A DNA stretch of 64,000 nucleotides, taken from NCBI GenBank assembly GCA_035279405.1, contig DATEHU010000034.1, positions 124,001 through 188,000 on the forward strand, in the 5' to 3' direction. The position numbers were made by a program, and so were the translations under genes. Source of the stretch: Gammaproteobacteria bacterium. GTDB taxonomy: Bacteria > Pseudomonadota > Gammaproteobacteria > Natronospirales > REEB76. The notes under the pieces were generated by a model that searched no databases, was not told the DNA's origin, and was given only the letters and a program-made list of their open reading frames with translations. How positions within the stretch are numbered: the first letter of the stretch is position 1; each line of letters starts with the position of its first letter. This document shows positions 58,728 to 64,000 of the stretch, in pieces.

Positions 58728-59741
58728 ATGAAAGCAAAACCCAGCGCGACGGCCATGGTCCTGGAGCAGCGCGGCGGGCCGCTCAAGAAACACGAGCTGC
58801 CTGTACCTTTGCCGGGGCCGGGCGAAGTGCTGCTCAAAGTGCGTGCCTGTGGCGTGTGCCGCACGGATCTGCACATTCATGATGGCGAACTTGCGCACGG
58901 CAAGCTGCCGGTGACTATGGGCCACGAGATCGTCGGCAGCGTGATGGCGGTCGGCAAGGGAGTGACAGCTTTCAAACCCGGTGAACGCCTGGGCGTGCCG
59001 TGGCTCGCGTGGACCTGCGGTGAGTGCGTCTATTGCCGCAACGGCCGGGAAAATCTCTGCGACCGGGCGCGCTTCACCGGTTATGACCGCGACGGCGGAT
59101 ATGCGGAATATGCGCTTGCGGACCAGCGTTATTGCTTGCACGTGCCGGAGCAATACGATGACGCGCATGCGGCGCCGCTATTGTGCGCCGGGCTTATCGG
59201 CTACCGCGCATTCCGCTTCGCTGGCGATGCGCAACGTCTGGGAATTTACGGCTTCGGTGCGGCGGCGCACATCATCGCGCAGATCGCCGTCGCCCAGGGG
59301 CGGCGCGTGTATGCGTTCACGCGCCCGGGCGATGCGATGACGCAGCAGTTTGCGCGGGAACTCGGCGCGCATTGGGCTGGCGGCTCGGATGAACCCCCGC
59401 CCGAACGGTTGGATGCGGCATCGATCTTTGCACCGGTAGGTGCGCTGGTACCGGCGGCGCTTGCCGCGGTGGCCAAGGGTGGAACCGTAGTGTGCGCCGG
59501 CATCCACATGAGCGACATTCCGGCGTTTCCCTATGTACGGCTCTGGGGTGAGCGTGTGCTGCGCTCGGTTGCGAATCTCACGCGCAAGGACGGCGAGGAA
59601 TTCATGCAGGCAATCGAGCGCTGGCCGGTGCGTACTACGGTCACCGAGTTTCCACTCACCCAGGCCAATGAGGCGCTGGCCGAGTTGCGTGCCGGGAAAC
59701 TGAACGGTGCCGCGGTGCTGGTGCCGGAGTCACACGCGTAA
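58728..59741 (+). CDS. Zinc-dependent alcohol dehydrogenase
   Basis: 337 residues from ATG 58728. The catalytic zinc site is visible (CGVCRTDLHIHDGELAHGKL, then TMGHEIVGSV), as is the structural zinc motif with four cysteines (CGECVYCRNGRENLC). The Rossmann fold glycines are in LGIYGFGAAAHIIAQIAVAQ. It resembles the AdhP/zinc-type group using ethanol, other primary alcohols or aldehydes with NAD(H). The 394-base gap upstream is occupied mostly by repeat element copy B, which therefore lies in its promoter region. Confidence 0.93.
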   Translation: MKAKPSATAMVLEQRGGPLKKHELPVPLPGPGEVLLKVRACGVCRTDLHIHDGELAHGKLPVTMGHEIVGSVMAVGKGVTAFKPGERLGVPWLAWTCGECVYCRNGRENLCDRARFTGYDRDGGYAEYALADQRYCLHVPEQYDDAHAAPLLCAGLIGYRAFRFAGDAQRLGIYGFGAAAHIIAQIAVAQGRRVYAFTRPGDAMTQQFARELGAHWAGGSDEPPPERLDAASIFAPVGALVPAALAAVAKGGTVVCAGIHMSDIPAFPYVRLWGERVLRSVANLTRKDGEEFMQAIERWPVRTTVTEFPLTQANEALAELRAGKLNGAAVLVPESHA

Positions 59742-59755
59742 CGTGCGCCGATTGC

Positions 59756-59774
59756 ATTTCCGCGCAACGGAAAT
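59756..59774 (+). terminator. Possible weak terminator after the alcohol dehydrogenase
   Basis: ATTTCCG-CGCAA-CGGAAAT, a 7-bp stem and five-base loop starting 14 bases after the stop. No real T-run follows, so termination is uncertain. Confidence 0.35.
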
Positions 59775-59786
59775 CATTTGTTACAT

Positions 59787-59822
59787 CCTGTTCACACCCT
59801 GACACCACTTTTACACACCACG
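59787..59822 (+). promoter_or_regulatory. Direct-repeat block, possible response-regulator site
   Basis: TACATCCTGTTCACACCCTG, then ACACCACTTTTACACACC: blocks CATCCTGTTCA and CACCCTGACAC recur every 11 bases, as expected for OmpR/PhoB-type direct-repeat binding. It lies about 85 bases upstream of the start of the next gene. No regulator is nearby. Confidence 0.3.
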
Positions 59823-59905
59823 TCGCTAACATTCATCGCAGTCAACGCAGCCAGCGCATTTGCGTTTCCAGTTGCGTTGACGATCCAAATGTCAGGAGAT
59901 TCATC

Positions 59906-60349
59906 ATGCAATATGCAAATCTGAAAATTGCCACGGCATTCGTGCTCGGTGCCGTGCTCGCCGGCGCTATGCCCTTCGCTTTCGCCCAGTCTGCGGACGC
60001 GCCCGCGGGCGCGCAGCCGAGCGTCACTGTGCAGCGTGAAATCACCCGAGGTTTTCCCGCCGGGATGCACCGGAACTGGCGGGGCTCGGGACCGGTGGGC
60101 GCGGCCATCGCCGACTTGAACGGCATGCGGCGGCTCTATCTGCTTGAGGGCAAGCGCCAGAATCTCCCCGAGCTTTACCGCTACGTGCTGAGCAAGACCC
60201 AGAATCCGGTATTGCGCAACTATGCCTACCGGCATCTGGCGCGGGCCGAGCTGCAGGTGACCAATGCCAACCAGGCCATTGCCACGCTACGCCGGAGTCT
60301 GGACGAAAATCTCACGCGCCTGAACCAGGCGCCCGCCACCAAGCCGTAA
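59906..60349 (+). CDS. Small exported protein of unknown function
   Basis: 147 residues from ATG 59906, with AGGAG nine bases upstream. The signal peptide (NLKIATAFVLGAVLAGAMPF, then AFAQSAD) is clear. The mature region is basic and helical: GPVGAAIADLNGMRRLYLLE, GKRQNLPELYRYVLSKTQNP and VLRNYAYRHLARAELQVTNA, then NQAIATLRRSLDENL. It is probably periplasmic. No family recognised; the helices recall small periplasmic TPR-like or CpxP-like chaperones, but this is weak. Confidence 0.75.
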   Translation: MQYANLKIATAFVLGAVLAGAMPFAFAQSADAPAGAQPSVTVQREITRGFPAGMHRNWRGSGPVGAAIADLNGMRRLYLLEGKRQNLPELYRYVLSKTQNPVLRNYAYRHLARAELQVTNANQAIATLRRSLDENLTRLNQAPATKP

Positions 60350-60537
60350 GCACGCGCGGGCTACGCAGGCTCACGGCGTGTCGCGCTCGGCGTCCCGGGC
60401 GGGGAGCGAGTCGCGGTGCGCCCGGGCACGGAACCTTGTGGCCGTACGCTTGCCCAATGCCCATGAAATAATCCTTGCACTGCGCAGGTCTGTGTATCCA
60501 CTGCCTGCGCAAGCGTGTCGCCGGGCTGGGCCACTGG

Positions 60538-62145
60538 ATGCGGGTCATGAGTGTCACCAAAAAACTGTCTCTGCTTGTGGCGCTGGCGCTGGTCACCAGT
60601 GCCTTGTTTGCCGGGCTGCGCTGGTATACCGGCCTGCGCGTGATGCCGCTGGCGCTGGCGGCGGAAGTCCCGTCCCTGGCGGGCACAGTAACGGCGCCGG
60701 CTTTTCCGCCCGGCCTCGACTGGATCAACACCGGTGGCCGGCCCGTGATGCTCAAGGAACTGCGCGGCAAGGTGGTGCTGCTGGATTTCTGGACCTACGG
60801 CTGCATCAATTGTTTCCACATCATTCCCGATCTCGAGAAGCTGCAACAGACCTACGGCCACAAGCTGGTCATCGTCGGCGTGCACTCCGCGAAGTTCGCC
60901 ACGGAGCGCAAGACCACGCACATCGCCATGATCGTGCAGCGTTACGGCATCGATCATCCGGTGGTGAACGACAGCAACATGCAGATCTGGAACGCCTACG
61001 GCGCCGAAGGCTGGCCCACGCTCACCTTGATTGACCCCGCTGGCAAGATCGTGGGTCAGGTGTCGGGCGAAGGTCATTACACGCTGCTCAACAAGGCCAT
61101 CGGCATCCTGGTAACGGGGTTTGGCGCAAAGCACGAGATCAATGACAAGCCGCTGTGGTTCAACGACATCAAACTGACCATGCCGGATACCGAACTGCTG
61201 TACCCCGGCAAGGTGCTCGCGGATGCAGCGCATAACCGCTTGTTCATCGCGGACTCCAACCATAATCGCATCGTGGTGACCACGCTCCAGGGTGCGGTGC
61301 TGGCGGTGATCGGCAACGGCAAGAAAGGTTTGCACGACGGCGATTACGCGCACAGTGAATTCGCCTATCCGCAGGGCATGACGCTCGCGGGGGCCGATAC
61401 GCTGTACGTCGCGGACACGGACAACAACGCTGTCCGCAAGGTGGATCTGAAGTCCCGCACGGTGACGACCGTGGCCGGCGATGGCAAACAGGTTTACATG
61501 ACCGAAACCTCGCTGCCGGCCAAGGGCTCGGAACTCAACACGCCCTGGACGGTGTTGTGGCACGACGGCCTGTTGTACATCGCCATGGCGGGCCAGCACC
61601 AGTTGTGGCTGTATGACCCGGTAACGCAGACCATCAAACTGTACGCCGGCAGTGGCAATGAAGGCATTGATGACGGCGCACTCAGTTCGGCAAGTTTCGC
61701 GCAGTCCAGCGGGCTCACTACTGATGGCAAGTATTTGTACGTCGCCGATCCCGAAGCCAGCGCGGTGCGCCAAGTCGGTTTCGGTTCCGGGGCGCAGGTG
61801 CGCACGCTCGTAGGCACCGGCCTGTTCGATTTCGGCGACGTGAACGGCGTGGGTAGCGCGGTGCGCCTGCAACATGATCTAGGCATTGCCTGGCACGCTG
61901 GGCTCCTTTATATAGCCGACACCTACAACAGCAAGATCAAGGTGCTCGATCCCAAGACCCGGCGCGTGACCACGCTCTCGGGCGGCGACGGCCAGTTCGA
62001 CGAGCCGGGCGGCGTGAGCGTGGCCGGCGATATCCTGTATGTCGCCGACACCGACCACAACCGCATCGCGCTCGTGAATCTCAACACCGGCCAGGTGAGC
62101 GCGCTCAAGCTCAGCGATCCACAGCATCTGTTGCAGGGCAACTGA
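60538..62145 (+). CDS. Thioredoxin-like/NHL-repeat protein (NHLRC2-like)
   Basis: 535 residues from ATG 60538; ATG 60547 is equally plausible. An N-terminal anchor (LSLLVALALVTSALFAGLRW) precedes a TlpA-like thioredoxin domain (about 60-190) with CxxC in LDFWTYGCINCFHIIPDLEK and the cis-Pro in GAEGWPTLTLID. NHL repeats follow (about 215-530; LFIADSNHNRIVV, LYVADTDNNAVRKVD, LYVADPEASAVRQV, LYIADTYNSKIKVLD, LYVADTDHNRIALV), forming a six-bladed propeller. This is the NHLRC2 architecture. It probably works in the periplasm as a disulfide or redox protein; partners are unknown. It lies 51 bases upstream of gspE. Confidence 0.9.
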   Translation: MRVMSVTKKLSLLVALALVTSALFAGLRWYTGLRVMPLALAAEVPSLAGTVTAPAFPPGLDWINTGGRPVMLKELRGKVVLLDFWTYGCINCFHIIPDLEKLQQTYGHKLVIVGVHSAKFATERKTTHIAMIVQRYGIDHPVVNDSNMQIWNAYGAEGWPTLTLIDPAGKIVGQVSGEGHYTLLNKAIGILVTGFGAKHEINDKPLWFNDIKLTMPDTELLYPGKVLADAAHNRLFIADSNHNRIVVTTLQGAVLAVIGNGKKGLHDGDYAHSEFAYPQGMTLAGADTLYVADTDNNAVRKVDLKSRTVTTVAGDGKQVYMTETSLPAKGSELNTPWTVLWHDGLLYIAMAGQHQLWLYDPVTQTIKLYAGSGNEGIDDGALSSASFAQSSGLTTDGKYLYVADPEASAVRQVGFGSGAQVRTLVGTGLFDFGDVNGVGSAVRLQHDLGIAWHAGLLYIADTYNSKIKVLDPKTRRVTTLSGGDGQFDEPGGVSVAGDILYVADTDHNRIALVNLNTGQVSALKLSDPQHLLQGN

Positions 62146-62196
62146 CGGCACGGCGGCCGCCGTGCAGCGGCCGGAGCTTTTGACTACACTGGGGTC

Positions 62197-63993
62197 ATGG
62201 CCAGCGCGCGTCCCGCACCGCAAACCGCCGACCGCAAGCTCGCGTTGCTCGAAGTGCTCGGCTGGGTTGAAGCCGAAGGCATGCTGGCCGCCGATCAGGT
62301 GAGTCTGTTGCGCGGACTGGCGGAACGCGGCGTGTACGATGGTCAGCATCCGCTCTCGGTCATCGGCAAACGCAGTTGGCCGGACGCACGCGATCCTGAC
62401 AAGGTGCTGAATGTCGAAACCCTGACGCAATGGCTGGCCGCGCGCGTCAAACTCCCGTATTTCCGCATTGATCCCCTGAAACTGGACGTGCGCCGCATCA
62501 CCGGCGTGATTTCGCAGGGCTACGCCTCGCGCTTCAAGGTGCTGCCGGTGGAAGTCACGGCCGATGAGATCGTGGTGGCCACCGCCGAACCCTGGGAGCG
62601 CGAATGGGAGCGGGAGCTCAAGCAGATCCAGCGCAAGAAGATCCGCCGGGTGCTGGCCAATCCGGACGAGATCAACCGCTATCTGGTGGAGTTCTATTCG
62701 ATTTCGCGCTCGGTGATCGGCGCCGAAGCCCAGAATCTCGGGGCCAACGCGCCCGGCATCCAGAATTTAGAGCAGCTCATCGAGTTGAGCCGCGCCGGCA
62801 AGCTCGATGCCAACGACCAGCACGTGGTGAGCATCGTGGACTGGCTGCTGCAGTACGCTTTCGAACAGCGCGCCAGCGACATCCACATCGAGCCGCGGCG
62901 CGAAGTCGGACTGGTGCGCTTCCGCATTGACGGCGTGCTGCACCAGGTCTATCAGCTGCCAGCCGCGGTGCTCGCACCGATCACCAGCCGCATCAAGATT
63001 CTGGCGCGCATGGACATCTCGGAAAAGCGCCGCCCGCAGGACGGCCGCATCAAGACGCGCAATCCCAAGGGCCAGGAAGTGGAACTGCGCATTTCCAGTA
63101 TGCCGACCGCGTTCGGCGAAAAGCTGGTGATGCGCATCTTCGATCCCACGGTATTGCTGCGTAGTTACCGGGAACTCGGCATTTCCGAGGCAGACGAAAA
63201 ATTCTGGCAGGCGATGATCGAAAGCCCGCACGGCATCATCCTGGTCACCGGTCCCACGGGCTCCGGCAAGACCACCACGCTGTACACCACGCTCAAGCAA
63301 CTGGCGCAGCCGGACGTGAACGTATGCACCGTGGAAGATCCCGTCGAAATGGTGGACCCGGCGCTCAACCAGATGCAGGTGCAGGCCAACATCGAACTGA
63401 CGTTCGCGAACGGCGTGCGCACGCTGTTGCGCCAGGATCCGGACATCATCATGATCGGCGAAATCCGCGATGCCGAGACCGCGGACATGGCGGTGCAGGC
63501 CTCGCTCACCGGACATCTGGTGTTGTCCACGCTGCACACCAACGACGCGCCCTCGTCAGTGAGCCGGCTGCTCGATCTCGGTGTGCCGCCGTATCTGCTG
63601 CAGTCCACGCTGCTCGCGGTGATCGCACAGCGGCTGGTGCGTGTGCTGTGCGCGAATTGCAAGCAACCGGTGGAGCTGGGCGATGCGGATTGGGACAGTC
63701 TGGTGGCGCCGTGGAAGGCACAGAATCCCAAGCGGGTTTACAAGGCGATTGGATGCCTTGAGTGCCGCAATACAGGTTACCGGGGACGCATCGGGCTGTA
63801 CGAGATGCTGGGATTCACGCCCGCCATCAAGCACCTGATTACCGGCAATTTCGATATTGACGCGCTGCGCCAGGAAGCCATGCGTGGCGGCATGAAACCG
63901 CTGCGTTTGCGTGGCGCCGAAAAAGTAGCCGAAGGCGTGACCACAATGGACGAAGTGCTGCGCGTGGTGCCGTCGGCCACGACTCACTATTGA
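62197..63993 (+). CDS. gspE: Type II secretion/type IV pilus family ATPase GspE
   Basis: 598 residues, complete. N-terminal GspE-N domain (about 1-160), then the RecA-like ATPase: DWLLQYAFEQRASDIHIEPR, RIKILARMDISEKRRPQDGR, Walker A GPTGSGKTTTLYTTL, Asp box VCTVEDPVEM, Walker B RQDPDIIMIGEIRDAETADM and the His box GHLVLSTLHTNDA. The C-terminal zinc motif is CxxC..CxxC (CANCKQP and CLECRNTG). It powers assembly of the type II secretion pseudopilus. PilB is an alternative, but gspA/gspB elsewhere in the window favours GspE. The rest of the gsp operon probably lies beyond the right edge. Confidence 0.88.
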   Translation: MASARPAPQTADRKLALLEVLGWVEAEGMLAADQVSLLRGLAERGVYDGQHPLSVIGKRSWPDARDPDKVLNVETLTQWLAARVKLPYFRIDPLKLDVRRITGVISQGYASRFKVLPVEVTADEIVVATAEPWEREWERELKQIQRKKIRRVLANPDEINRYLVEFYSISRSVIGAEAQNLGANAPGIQNLEQLIELSRAGKLDANDQHVVSIVDWLLQYAFEQRASDIHIEPRREVGLVRFRIDGVLHQVYQLPAAVLAPITSRIKILARMDISEKRRPQDGRIKTRNPKGQEVELRISSMPTAFGEKLVMRIFDPTVLLRSYRELGISEADEKFWQAMIESPHGIILVTGPTGSGKTTTLYTTLKQLAQPDVNVCTVEDPVEMVDPALNQMQVQANIELTFANGVRTLLRQDPDIIMIGEIRDAETADMAVQASLTGHLVLSTLHTNDAPSSVSRLLDLGVPPYLLQSTLLAVIAQRLVRVLCANCKQPVELGDADWDSLVAPWKAQNPKRVYKAIGCLECRNTGYRGRIGLYEMLGFTPAIKHLITGNFDIDALRQEAMRGGMKPLRLRGAEKVAEGVTTMDEVLRVVPSATTHY

Positions 63994-64000
63994 CCGGCGA

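Noticed and set aside
1-64000. CRISPR array, tRNA, rRNA, prophage or integrase
   Set aside because: No regularly spaced direct repeats, no recognisable tRNA or rRNA segments and no phage or integrase proteins were found on reading both strands; a tRNA scan would be needed to exclude a single tRNA.

Overview
The window is high-GC, densely packed bacterial chromosome from a Gram-negative aerobe. The gene set suggests a gammaproteobacterium near the Xanthomonadales/Lysobacterales: GspA/GspB/GspE type II secretion genes, PrpB-PrpC-PrpD, an FadE-type acyl-CoA dehydrogenase, YajQ, several secreted S9/S10 peptidases, and REP-type palindromes with the core GGAGCGGC..GCCGCGA. No rRNA, tRNA, CRISPR array, prophage or canonical insertion sequence was recognised. 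I annotate 59 protein genes. One is cut by the left edge (1-134); the last (gspE) is complete and ends 7 bases before the right edge.

Layout. 0.2-8.6 kb, minus strand: an acetyl-CoA hydrolase/transferase-family enzyme, a small DUF559 endonuclease-like gene bracketed by inverted repeats, a secreted S9 peptidase, a Cys/Met-metabolism PLP enzyme, a REC-REC-GGDEF regulator and a GST. 8.7-13 kb, minus strand: a tight operon of DUF4136 lipoprotein, small unknown gene, dinB, gspA/exeA and gspB. 13-23 kb: a membrane GAF-GGDEF cyclase, a DUF4286-DUF3667 fusion coupled to fadE, a thioesterase, a PDZ/multi-TM/GAF orphan sensor and an S10 carboxypeptidase. 23-26 kb: SCO1, PCuAC and CtaG (copper delivery to cytochrome oxidase) and malate dehydrogenase. 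27-31 kb: an unknown VVTP-repeat protein, then a YtrA-type GntR regulator with an ABC transporter and envelope proteins. 31-39 kb: GST, yajQ, purT-kef, two tandem BsuPI-domain proteins, a sorbosone-dehydrogenase-like enzyme and small membrane proteins. 39-43 kb: a CHASE2-TPR-Ser/Thr kinase followed by two small outer-membrane barrels. 43-50 kb: NDH-2, an acrylyl-CoA reductase-like MDR enzyme, a toxin-antitoxin pair and prpBCD. 50-64 kb: a second S9 peptidase, DUF6159-like/DUF924/Rieske oxygenase, DUF5946, a DDAH-like hydrolase, a lower-GC GH18 chitinase, an SDR, a Zn-alcohol dehydrogenase, a thioredoxin-NHL protein and gspE.

How the genes may work together. Metabolically the window points to peptide, fatty-acid and propionyl-CoA use: secreted peptidases, FadE and thioesterase, AcuI-like reductase, methylcitrate cycle, malate dehydrogenase, NDH-2 and oxidase assembly factors. 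Type II secretion could export the chitinase and perhaps some peptidases. Two diguanylate cyclases and YajQ indicate cyclic-di-GMP signalling.

The least explained part is a set of palindromic intergenic elements. One hairpin module (CTCTCCC/GGGAGAG or CCCCCTT/AAGGGGG) occurs as near-terminal inverted repeats around the DUF559 gene, as solo copies near 8.6 and 19.6 kb, and at the ends of two related multi-hairpin elements of about 170 and 250 bp at 55.2 and 58.5 kb. A separate REP/BIME family is scattered at 19.6, 31.7, 32.3, 47.1 and 48.3 kb, and one copy supplies the prpB stop codon.
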